The translations under genes were made by a program, and so were the position numbers. A stretch of DNA of 62,760 nucleotides from Vacuolonema iberomarrocanum LEGE 07170 (GTDB lineage Bacteria; Cyanobacteriota; Cyanobacteriia; Elainellales; Elainellaceae). Position 1 is the first letter of the stretch. Each line of letters begins with the position of its first letter. The stretch is taken from NCBI GenBank assembly GCA_015207365.1, contig JADEXA010000045.1:1-62760 (forward strand), written 5' to 3'. This document shows positions 35,572 to 43,078 of the stretch, piece after piece. Under the pieces are notes generated by a model. It ran no database searches. It was not told the origin of the DNA and saw nothing but the letters and a program-made list of their open reading frames with translations.

Positions 35572-36528
35572 TCACTCGGGGTTAAAAGCGGTGAAGGTAC
35601 CGCCCAGGTTTTCGACGATTGCTCGCGTGTTGGACGTCATCATATCGATGTAGGTTTCACCATCGCTGCCGGGTGCGCCAATGGAGTCGGAGTAGAGTTC
35701 TGTCTCGGCAAGGGTAACCCCTGCCTCCTCGGCAACGGTGGTAACCAATCGGGGGTTGATGGTGGTTTCAGCAAAAATTGCGGGGACGCCGAGTGCTTGG
35801 ATGGTATCGGAGAGTTGCTGCACGGTCTGGGCGCTGGGTTGTTCCTCCGTGCTGATGCCGATCAGGGTGCCTGCCGATTCCAACCCATAGGCATGGGTGA
35901 AGTATTCAAACGCATCGTGGGTGGTCACCAGTTTGCGCTGCTCAGGGGGAATGGTGTCAATTTGCGCGCTAATCCATTGATCTAAGGCTTCAAGCTCAGC
36001 GATAAATGCCGCCGCGTTTGCGTCAAAGGTTGCGGCTTGGTCGGGGGCTAAGGCCGAGAGTTCTGCCTGAATCACCTCCACCATCACCACAGCGTTCTCC
36101 ACATCGCCCCACACATGGGGGTCGGGTACGCGCTCCCCAGCATAGTCGGTATCCAACGGCGAAACAGCCTCACCAACCGCAACCTTGCGAGCCTCCACAC
36201 CTGTGCCGTTAATCAGCCGAATCAGGCTTGGCTCTAGATCATAGCCGTTGTAAAAGATCAACTCTGCTTCTTCCAGGGCAATACTGTCTCGGGGCACAGG
36301 CTCGTATACATGGGGATCGGCTCCGGGCTCCAGAATTCCCGTCAGGTCGATCGCATCGCCGCCGACCCGTGCGGTCCAGTCGGTAATCATGGTGCTGGTG
36401 GTGACAACATCGGGGCGATCGCTATCGGGCGCTTCAGCCGTGGTGTCGCAGCCAGCTAGAAGGAGGGCGATCGCCAGCACCCCCCCTGAAAGATAGGGTT
36501 GGATTCGGTTGGGTTTTGGCACGCACAT
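35572..36528 (-). CDS. Zn/Mn-type ABC transporter substrate-binding lipoprotein
   Basis: A 318-residue cluster A-I binding protein. A lipobox LLLAGC with Cys27 shows membrane anchoring. Expected ligands are H73 (DPHVYEP), H138 (DPHVWGD), H204 (VTTHDAFEYF) and D281 (YSDSIG). This H-H-H-D set is that of TroA-like proteins; manganese-specific PsaA/MntC carry Glu at the third place, and ZnuA has a His-rich loop that is absent here. Zinc or mixed Zn/Mn binding is therefore more likely than strict manganese, but this needs biochemical proof. It is divergent from the ATPase and permease genes and shares a 189-base promoter region with them. Confidence 0.9.
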   Translation of the reverse strand: MCVPKPNRIQPYLSGGVLAIALLLAGCDTTAEAPDSDRPDVVTTSTMITDWTARVGGDAIDLTGILEPGADPHVYEPVPRDSIALEEAELIFYNGYDLEPSLIRLINGTGVEARKVAVGEAVSPLDTDYAGERVPDPHVWGDVENAVVMVEVIQAELSALAPDQAATFDANAAAFIAELEALDQWISAQIDTIPPEQRKLVTTHDAFEYFTHAYGLESAGTLIGISTEEQPSAQTVQQLSDTIQALGVPAIFAETTINPRLVTTVAEEAGVTLAETELYSDSIGAPGSDGETYIDMMTSNTRAIVENLGGTFTAFNPE

Positions 36529-36717
36529 ATGTGAACGCTCCTTTTCATATTCCTTTCATTTTTTAACGATACTACAGTTTCATATTTGTTTCATTATTGC
36601 TAGAATAGGTTTTCATAATCATTTCACGTTGTTCTGAGTGGGCAGGGCTGTGTCGCCATGGAGTGGTTCGGCTGTCAACCAGGAATGAGGAATGCCTAAT
36701 GCTGTTAGAGGAAGGCG
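36529..36717. promoter_or_regulatory. Divergent promoter with helically phased TTTCAT repeats
   Basis: Between the binding-protein and ATPase genes, TTTCAT occurs at 36543, 36554, 36578, 36589 and 36611, and TTTCAC at 36622. The spacings are 11, 24, 11, 22 and 11 bases, so three pairs of direct repeats lie on one face of the helix. OmpR/PhoB-type regulators bind tandem repeats with 11-bp spacing, so such a regulator is a likely controller. A Zur-type palindrome was not clear. Confidence 0.65.
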
Positions 36718-37470
36718 ATGACGAATTTCACAATGACGGAGACTGCGCCGATTGCTGTTAACCACCTCAGCGTCAACTACCGCACGACGCAGGCGCTGCG
36801 AAACATCAATGTCACCATTGAGCCAGGGAGCCTGATCGGTATCTTTGGCCCCAACGGAGCCGGCAAGAGTACTCTAGTGCAGGCCATGCTGGGTTTGATT
36901 CCGGTGGTCACCGGACAGGTATCCTGGGGCGATCAACCCCTTGCCAGTCAGCGCGAGCGAGTGGCCTATGTGCCGCAGCGATCGCAAATCGACTGGAGCT
37001 TTCCGGCTACCGTTTGGGATGTGGTCATGATGGGGCGCGTCCGACAAACGGGTTGGTTCCATCGCTTCTCGGTGCCCAGTCGGCGCATTGCAGCGGCAGC
37101 TCTGGAGCGCGTGGGGATGTCAGAATTTCGCGATCGCCGCATTGGTGCCCTGTCCGGTGGACAACAGCAACGGGTCTTTTTGGCACGGGCATTGGCGCAA
37201 CGGGCGGATGTCTTTTTCTTCGATGAACCCTTCGTTGGGGTCGATCAGAAAACAGAAGCGGTGTTGTTCCAAATCTTTTCGGAACTGGCCGCCGAAGGCA
37301 AAATTGTGTTGGTTGTGAACCATGATCTGGGGGAGTCCATCACCCATTTTGACCAGCTCTTGCTGCTCAACCGCGAACTGATTGACTTTGGATCCCGCGA
37401 TCGCGTCCTCACCCCTACTAACATGACCCGCGCCTACGGTGGCCATGTCCAGTTTTTCTCGGCAGCGTAG
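36718..37470 (+). CDS. Zn/Mn-type ABC transporter ATP-binding protein
   Basis: A 250-residue ATPase of the cluster A-I metal importers. Walker A GPNGAGKST is near residue 44, signature LSGGQQQR near 143, Walker B VFFFDEPF near 163, and the switch His in VVNHDLGE. The ATG at 36718 has AGAGGAAGG just upstream; a second ATG five codons later is less likely. The permease gene begins 12 bases after its stop. It should energise the permease at 37483 with the binding protein at 35572. Confidence 0.93.
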   Translation: MTNFTMTETAPIAVNHLSVNYRTTQALRNINVTIEPGSLIGIFGPNGAGKSTLVQAMLGLIPVVTGQVSWGDQPLASQRERVAYVPQRSQIDWSFPATVWDVVMMGRVRQTGWFHRFSVPSRRIAAAALERVGMSEFRDRRIGALSGGQQQRVFLARALAQRADVFFFDEPFVGVDQKTEAVLFQIFSELAAEGKIVLVVNHDLGESITHFDQLLLLNRELIDFGSRDRVLTPTNMTRAYGGHVQFFSAA

Positions 37471-37482
37471 GGAGTAATCGGC

Positions 37483-38370
37483 GTGGATTGGTTGCTAGAA
37501 CCCTTGCAATATGCCTTTATGCAGCGATCGCTCGTGGTCGCCATTTTGGTGGGGGTGATCTGCTCAGTGGTGGGCAGCTATTTGATGGTGCAGCGCTTAG
37601 CATTGTTAGGCGATGCCATTAGCCACTCGCTGCTCCCGGGGTTGGCGATCGCCTTCGTGCTGGGCATCAATATCTTCATCGGGGCCTTCATCGCGGGGGT
37701 GATTAGTACCGTGCTCATTTCCTTGATTCACACGCGATCGCCCGTCAAAGAAGATGCCGCCATGGGTATTGTGTTTTCCGCCTTCTTTGCCCTTGGCATC
37801 ACCCTGATTACGGCCATCCAAAAAGATAACAAAATCGACCTCAATCATTTCCTCTTCGGCAATATCCTTGGCGTCAATGCCAGCGAGGTGCGCGATACCG
37901 CCATCATTGCAGGGCTCGTGCTGCTGAGTGTGGCGTTGCTCTATAAAGAGCTGCTGTTCTATAGCTTCGATCCCCTGGGGGCACAGGCCAACGGCTTACC
38001 CATCGGTTTGCTCAACTTTGGGTTGATGGTTCTCATTGCCCTCACCGTTGTTGCCAGTATGAAGAGCGTTGGAGTCATCCTCGTGCTGTCACTGCTGATT
38101 ACGCCTGGAGCGACCGCCTATTTACTCGTGCCGCGCTTTCATCAGGTAATGCTTTTGGGAGGGGTAATTGGGGTGATATCCAGCATCAGTGGCATGTACC
38201 TCAGCTACTACTACGATCTACCGTCTGGCCCGGCGATCGTGTTGGTGGTGTCGGGGCTGTTTACGCTGGCATTTCTCTTCAGCCCGACCTCGGGACTATT
38301 GACCTATGCCCGTACCCCCTCCGGCGAGTCGCAGGTTTTGCAGAGCTTGAAGCGGCTGCGGTGGTGGTGA
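37483..38370 (+). CDS. Zn/Mn-type ABC transporter permease
   Basis: A 295-residue ABC-3 family permease with about eight hydrophobic helices. Family marks include LGDAISHSLLPGLAIAFVLG and GVILVLSLLITPGATAYLL. It starts with GTG at 37483 after an AGGGAG ribosome site, 12 bases from the ATPase stop, and forms an operon with it. A family B palindrome follows the stop and could terminate transcription. Confidence 0.93.
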   Translation: MDWLLEPLQYAFMQRSLVVAILVGVICSVVGSYLMVQRLALLGDAISHSLLPGLAIAFVLGINIFIGAFIAGVISTVLISLIHTRSPVKEDAAMGIVFSAFFALGITLITAIQKDNKIDLNHFLFGNILGVNASEVRDTAIIAGLVLLSVALLYKELLFYSFDPLGAQANGLPIGLLNFGLMVLIALTVVASMKSVGVILVLSLLITPGATAYLLVPRFHQVMLLGGVIGVISSISGMYLSYYYDLPSGPAIVLVVSGLFTLAFLFSPTSGLLTYARTPSGESQVLQSLKRLRWW

Positions 38371-38385
38371 GGGAACCACAGTAAA

Positions 38386-38440
38386 TTTGTTGATTTTGTG
38401 GCCGCGTCGCGGCCACAAAATCAACAAAATGCGTAAGCTC
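38386..38440. repeat. Palindromic repeat family B, copy 1
   Basis: Perfect 21-bp arms (TTTGTTGATTTTGTGGCCGCG, split here as TTTGTTGATTTTG plus TGGCCGCG, at 38386-38406, and its complement at 38408-38428) around one base, followed by ATGCGTAAGCTC, the reverse of the GAGCTTACGCAT end. It separates the convergent permease and phzF-like genes. Confidence 0.85.
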
Positions 38441-38446
38441 TAATGG

Positions 38447-39232
38447 TCAAACAGTAATGTAGCCTTCCAGATAGGTTACAGCCTCTCCCGACATTAAAAC
38501 GCGTGCCCCCAAATCTTCACAGAACAGCTTGCCAACCCGTGGCGATAATTGCAGAGCCAGCATGGATGTCTTGCCAAGCTTCTCACTCCAGTAGGGAATT
38601 AACGAGCAATGGGCTGAACCCGTCACAGGGTCTTCAAAAATACTCGATTGAGGAGTGAAAAAACGGGAGACGAAATCTACCTCTTTTCCTCTTGCCGTCA
38701 CAACCACACCCCCCGGATCTAGGTTGATTTGATCCAAAATACTTTGCTGGGGCTCTAGATGGCGAATTGTCTCCTCATCATCGAACACAAGAACGTAATC
38801 TCTCGATTTCAGGATCTCGACAGGTTTTTTCTGAATTGCGTCCAAAATCACCTGGGGCGCTTCAGCAGGCTTCGGTTTTCGGGAGGGAAAATTTAAGGTT
38901 AATGTCGTTTCCTCGATGGTTACGGTCAGCTCTCCGCTTTTTGAGTGAAACTCGATGGACGATGGCGCAGGGCGGAGGTGTTTTGAAATAACATGAGCGG
39001 TTGCTAAGGTTGCATGGCCGCACAGATCCATCTCAATTTCTGGGGTAAACCATCGTATTTCGTAACCCATGTCGAGCGGCACAAAAAATGCCGTTTCGGC
39101 AACGGCATTCTCCATCGCGATCCGCTGCATCACATCATCCGGTAGCCATTGTTCGAGCGGGCAAACCGCCGCCGGATTACCGCCAAATACTTTGTCTGTA
39201 AACGCATCAACTTGGAAAATGGGCAACTTCAT
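38447..39232 (-). CDS. PhzF-family isomerase
   Basis: A 261-residue protein of the PhzF/diaminopimelate-epimerase fold. The N-terminal IFQVDAFTDKVFGGNPAAVCPL and ENAVAETAFFVP hold the conserved general acid/base Glu (E46), with DLCGHATLATAHV and the C-terminal DPVTGSAHCSL repeat of the same fold. PhzF itself isomerises a phenazine precursor, but most family members have no known substrate and no phenazine genes are nearby. The start is the ATG at 39232. Confidence 0.9.
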   Translation of the reverse strand: MKLPIFQVDAFTDKVFGGNPAAVCPLEQWLPDDVMQRIAMENAVAETAFFVPLDMGYEIRWFTPEIEMDLCGHATLATAHVISKHLRPAPSSIEFHSKSGELTVTIEETTLTLNFPSRKPKPAEAPQVILDAIQKKPVEILKSRDYVLVFDDEETIRHLEPQQSILDQINLDPGGVVVTARGKEVDFVSRFFTPQSSIFEDPVTGSAHCSLIPYWSEKLGKTSMLALQLSPRVGKLFCEDLGARVLMSGEAVTYLEGYITV

Positions 39233-39374
39233 GATGAATCTGAAACCCCAAAAATTAATTTGCCGAGGGCTGACCTATCCCTAATCTGATTGGCAGATGC
39301 CTACTCTCTAGCCTGTTCAACCATCGTCTCACGCAAAGCCACTGGGTTTTGTATCAGGCCACTTCTACCCGATC

Positions 39375-39480
39375 TAAGTTGGCAGGTGCAATAAACCTAA
39401 AACCCTAAAAACCTGTGCCGCCCGCAGCGCGGGCGGCACAGGTTTTTAGAGTCTGGTTTTTCATCGTGCCGAGCTACTTA
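39375..39480 (-). repeat. Palindromic repeat family A, copy 5
   Basis: A 106-bp reversed copy. One T is missing in the GCAATAAACC segment, and the right arm reads TTTTTAGAGTC, giving one mismatch in the stem. Its right end TACTTA is shared with the first two bases of family D copy 1. Confidence 0.92.
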
Positions 39481-39573
39481 TAGCGGTGTGCAACCGCATT
39501 AAGCACAGCAACGGTTGTGTGGGGCGCGCCGCGCCCCACACAACCGTACTTAATGAACGCGCACAGCGCTATA
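39479..39573 (+). repeat. Palindromic repeat family D, copy 1
   Basis: A 95-bp element with TATAGCG/CGCTATA ends and an inner stem GGTTGTGTGGGGCGCG. The two outer arms differ (GTGTGCAACCGCATTAAGC against GCGCGTTCATTAAG on the complement). It directly abuts repeat A5. Confidence 0.9.
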
Positions 39574-39584
39574 GAAGCGGTATG

Positions 39585-39693
39585 ACTCATACCAACTCAA
39601 CGAAAACCAAAACCAGATAATTTTTTGAAAGCCGCGCACTGCGCGGCTTTCAAAAAATTATCTGTAGTGGATCCTTAGCGAATTGGTATGAGT
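39585..39693. repeat. Palindromic repeat family E
   Basis: Outer perfect 11-bp inverted repeats ACTCATACCAA (39585-39595) and TTGGTATGAGT (39683-39693) enclose a hairpin with 24-bp arms (39614-39637 and 39641-39664) and a 3-base loop. It ends 12 bases before the photolyase stop codon region. A damaged relative of its right arm occurs at 51536-51556. Confidence 0.88.
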
Positions 39694-39704
39694 CCTAACT
39701 CAGC

Positions 39705-41384
39705 TTAATGCGAGGATTGTTGGCCGAAGAGGTTCATTTGCAGGTAGTCACCTGCATGATCCTGATTGGCGTTTGATTGGCGCGATTTGCGGCGAGCCAT
39801 GGGCCGCTGGGGGCGGATGTCGACATGGGCGACGAACCAAGTGCGAAGGGCTTTGGCCTGGGTTTCGTCGAGGGTATCCAGGTTTAGGGGATCAGGGAAG
39901 AGATGGGGGAGTGGCGCCTGCGCCCAGGCAACCTCGCTGGGATGGCGATCGCTCCCCAGGGGCATAACCGACTCTGGCATCCGCGCCAGGAACGGTAGAA
40001 CGTTGGATTGATCCAAGAATTGCTGCCGCTGCCGCTCCAGTTGCTTGACGCGGCGCTGACGGGCTTGGCGGTAGTCCAGAATTGGGGGTGGATAGTCGCG
40101 CAGGCGCGGCGGTAGTCCTAGGTCTTCGGGTGGGAGATGGGCGACTTCAGGAACCCAGCGTTTGATGAACGCGCCCTCTGGGTCGCAGCGATCGACCGCC
40201 GTTTGCTCGGGGTTATAGATGCGGGTCCAGGTTTTGTCGGCACAATGGGTCACCCCAGCCTGCATGGCCCACTGATAATGGTCGATGGGGCAGTCGCCGT
40301 CGATCAGGTGCCGCATGAAGTGGAGCGCTCCATAGCGCCAGTCCATGCCCGCTAGATTGCTGAGGAAGCTAGCGTAGATGGCACGACTACGGAAATTGAG
40401 TTGCTGCCAGCCGCCTGTTTCCTGCAGACAGCGGGCGGCAGCATCAATGATAGGAAATCCGGTTTGGCCGTCTTGCCACGCTTCGTAGAGCGCTTCGTTA
40501 AAGTCCCAGCCATCCTCGTCAAAGACCTGGTAGAGCGATCGCACCTCTAACTGCGGCAAATAGCGGAACCGCTGGGCAAAACCACTGCCCCAGCGTAAGC
40601 GCGCAATCAACTGCTGCCGACTGCGCTCGGTTCGTCCATCCGGACAGTCCCACTGCTGTGCCGTCTGCACACATTCGCGGATAGAAATTGCCCCAAACTT
40701 TACATGGGGGCTGATGCCCGTTGTGGCTTCTGCACTGGGGTACGACAGTTGCCAATAGTAGCGCTCCATCTTTTCGTCGTAAAACCGTTGGAGCAGATCG
40801 CGGGCGGGGTCGGTGCCACCCGGAGGAATGGGTTTGCCATCCGATTCCATATTCAGATCGGCCAGAGTGGGAACGGGTTCGCTGACAAGGGTGTCGGGCA
40901 CATCCACCTGGGATGGCGTGGGGAGTTGCGACTGCGCCATGTGGAGATACCACAGATCCCGGTAGCGGGGATAGGCCATCAGCTCGGGGGTAGTGCCCGG
41001 TGGCTCGAACCAACGGATTTTCATGTCCGCCTGTGCCAACGCTTGGTTCACCCGTGCGTCACGCACCCGCCCATAAATCCGCTCGAAGTCGATATGGGCA
41101 TATACCCCTTCTGCTTCGCTGTCGCGCACCAGTTGCGGCAACACCTCCGCCGGATCGCCATAGCGGATAATCAAGCGTCCACCCCGATCGCGCAAGTCCT
41201 GGTCGAGCGATCGCAAACAATCCAGCATAAAGGCCACCCGCGCTACCGAGGTTTCGGGGTGCCAGAGCAAGGCCCGATCCAGCACAAACACGGGGATGAC
41301 CGCGCCCCGCATCGCCGCTCGATGCAAGGGGGCATGGTCGCTCACCCGCAAATCTCGCCGAAACCAAACCACCGTGCGCTTCAT
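39705..41384 (-). CDS. Photolyase/cryptochrome-family flavoprotein
   Basis: A 559-residue protein. Residues 1-135 are the antenna-binding alpha/beta domain (VVWFRRDLRVSDHAPLHRA). The FAD-binding helical domain covers about 190-500, with ATTGISPHVKFGAISIRE, RSRAIYASFLSNLAGMDWRYGA, IYNPEQTAVDRCDPEGAFIKRWVPE. The usual NNGGWQW patch at the active site is changed to DHYQWAMQAG, as in a divergent cyanobacterial subgroup, so it is uncertain whether it repairs pyrimidine dimers or acts as a photoreceptor. A basic C-terminal tail follows. The start is the ATG at 41384. It lies downstream of the TetR-fusion gene on the same strand, with about 190 bases between. Confidence 0.9.
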   Translation of the reverse strand: MKRTVVWFRRDLRVSDHAPLHRAAMRGAVIPVFVLDRALLWHPETSVARVAFMLDCLRSLDQDLRDRGGRLIIRYGDPAEVLPQLVRDSEAEGVYAHIDFERIYGRVRDARVNQALAQADMKIRWFEPPGTTPELMAYPRYRDLWYLHMAQSQLPTPSQVDVPDTLVSEPVPTLADLNMESDGKPIPPGGTDPARDLLQRFYDEKMERYYWQLSYPSAEATTGISPHVKFGAISIRECVQTAQQWDCPDGRTERSRQQLIARLRWGSGFAQRFRYLPQLEVRSLYQVFDEDGWDFNEALYEAWQDGQTGFPIIDAAARCLQETGGWQQLNFRSRAIYASFLSNLAGMDWRYGALHFMRHLIDGDCPIDHYQWAMQAGVTHCADKTWTRIYNPEQTAVDRCDPEGAFIKRWVPEVAHLPPEDLGLPPRLRDYPPPILDYRQARQRRVKQLERQRQQFLDQSNVLPFLARMPESVMPLGSDRHPSEVAWAQAPLPHLFPDPLNLDTLDETQAKALRTWFVAHVDIRPQRPMARRKSRQSNANQDHAGDYLQMNLFGQQSSH

Positions 41385-41571
41385 AACCGCTGGGAATCAT
41401 GCGCCTGTTGTCGGCATCGCTGCCGTTGGGTTAACCAAGACGCTTACCCAAAATCCCCCACGCGTTCTCAAAAAACATTTCTCTCTCTAATGTAATGAAA
41501 TATGAAGCTGCGTCCAGGAAGGGGGGCGCGATCGCCCGTTCAAGGCTCGATCCCATCAGCCTCAAAAACCC

Positions 41572-42810
41572 TCACACGGCAGGATATTGCTGATCCAAGT
41601 GCACCGCATTTTCCATCGCCCGCCGCTGCTTGACCCGTTCCACATAGGGACTGAGCAGCTCCACTGGGTGCCCGGCCAAAAGACTTAGTTCCTCGGGGCT
41701 CAACCCGCGCATCAGCATCTCCACCCACCAAGTAACCGTTGCTTGCGGCAAGAGCGGTGGCTGTCCCAGGGGCGTGATCAGGTCGCTAGTCCAGCCTTGC
41801 CAGCGCTGCAAAATGCCTTCTGGCATCAAAGGATTTTTATTCTCGTCAATGAATAAGGCAGACACATCGTCGCTTCGGTTGGCCAGCCACCGAGACAGCG
41901 GATTGTCCGGGTGATAGCCATAGCGTTGACCCAAAATCCATTGGTTAAGGGGAACTTGGCGGATAGCCCCCACCGGAATCTGTAGCCAGTCATGTTGCTC
42001 ATCACTATAGGCGTGCGATCGCTCCAATCCTGCGATCTCGTCGATGCTCAAGCCTGCCCCAAAAAGCACATAGGCCAGCGCATAGTCTTGATCGTCCTGC
42101 ATCGCAGCCCGTCCCAAGATCTCGTGAACCATGCTTGTCGGTAACTCGGAGTAGACAGTAGGGCTAAGGACGTCGATAGAGGTGCCAGTCTGGAGCGGTA
42201 CATCGTCGGGGATGATCAAGGCCCCGTAGAGAAACAATTGCACCAGCCCGTCAACAAAATTTTCTCTGTCTTGCCAGAGTTCATGGAACTCGCTGCTAAA
42301 TTCCAGCACCGCGTACCCGAGCAACAGACTATTGAGCAAACTCGCAAGCTTTTCGGGTGGCATGCGAATTTGGACGTGTTGCTGACTCAAGACGTTGGTA
42401 AGATATTGTGCGGTGTAGCGATTGGCTCGGGAAAGCCCCTGACCCAATGCGCGTCGATTTTCTACCGAGTAATGTCCGGCTTCACCGATGAGCGATCGCA
42501 CAAACTCCTGAATTTGTGCCAACGCCTGCAAATGGACATTGGCATAGCTCTTAAGAGCCTGAGGAATATTGCTGATCTGTGAGGTCGATTGCCCGAGAGC
42601 CATTCCGAGTTGAGCGAGAACTTGTGGATCTTCCATCATGGCTAAAAGCAAGCCGTGCTTGCTCCCAAATTGTCGAAACAGCGTTACTTCATTCACTTCT
42701 GCTTGATCGGCGATTTGACGAGTGGTTGTCTCCGCAATCCCTTGAGCAATGAAGAGCTGCGTTGCTGCTTGAATTAGGCGTTGTCTTGTGGGAGTGCGTT
42801 GATGAGCCAT
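41572..42810 (-). CDS. TetR-family regulator fused to a degenerate tyrosine-recombinase-like domain
   Basis: A 412-residue protein. Residues 8-55 are a TetR helix-turn-helix (RQRLIQAATQLFIAQG, TTTRQIADQAEVNEVTLFRQFGSK), and 60-200 the usual ligand/dimer helices; a normal TetR would end here. Residues 235-405 follow the fold order of a tyrosine recombinase catalytic domain: YALAYVLFGAGLSIDEIAGL (like the GLRxSEL box), a beta region ending RQVPLNQ, and LRGLSPEELSLLAGHPVE-like sequence ending in SPYVERV. The first catalytic Arg is S255 and the HxxR motif is lost, while the GH (381) and Tyr (389) positions remain, so no recombinase activity is expected. The start is the ATG at 42810; a TTG at 42822 would add four residues. 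It is divergent from desC and probably controls it. Confidence 0.8.
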   Translation of the reverse strand: MAHQRTPTRQRLIQAATQLFIAQGIAETTTRQIADQAEVNEVTLFRQFGSKHGLLLAMMEDPQVLAQLGMALGQSTSQISNIPQALKSYANVHLQALAQIQEFVRSLIGEAGHYSVENRRALGQGLSRANRYTAQYLTNVLSQQHVQIRMPPEKLASLLNSLLLGYAVLEFSSEFHELWQDRENFVDGLVQLFLYGALIIPDDVPLQTGTSIDVLSPTVYSELPTSMVHEILGRAAMQDDQDYALAYVLFGAGLSIDEIAGLERSHAYSDEQHDWLQIPVGAIRQVPLNQWILGQRYGYHPDNPLSRWLANRSDDVSALFIDENKNPLMPEGILQRWQGWTSDLITPLGQPPLLPQATVTWWVEMLMRGLSPEELSLLAGHPVELLSPYVERVKQRRAMENAVHLDQQYPAV

Positions 42811-42816
42811 AGAAAT

Positions 42817-42882
42817 ATGCAAGTCAAGCTTGCATCAGAATTCCAAGGACTGTTATCCTCAAGCTGTAAGTAACACTTGCAT
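42817..42882. promoter_or_regulatory. Two inverted-repeat operators between the TetR-fusion gene and desC
   Basis: A perfect 7-5-7 palindrome ATGCAAG-N5-CTTGCAT lies at 42817-42835, starting 7 bases before the regulator start codon. A second, weaker copy CTGTAAG-N5-CTTGCAT lies at 42864-42882. TetR dimers bind such sites, so both genes are probably controlled here by the regulator itself. Confidence 0.75.
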
Positions 42883-43078
42883 CTCTTCTACTGTAGCGGT
42901 CTTTATTTCTTAACGCAGTAGGGAATCGGCTTGGAATGATCCATCTTGGGTCTTTGGAGGAATCCAAGCTTTTTTTATGTCTGATCGCAACTTTAGCGAA
43001 AAGTCTTTGGTTCTGTTTAATCAAGATCGCGCAGCGGAGGGTTCTGGTTCTTGCAAGTTTTCGAGAGGAAAGTTTTTT

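Noticed and set aside
36529..36717. A Zur box in the metal importer promoter
   Set aside because: AATCATT-like pieces exist near 36615 but no good palindrome could be aligned; the direct TTTCAT repeats explain the region better.
41572..42810. Active integrase or mobile element integrase
   Set aside because: The catalytic Arg residues are absent and the chain begins with a TetR domain; no attachment sites or mobile genes are near.
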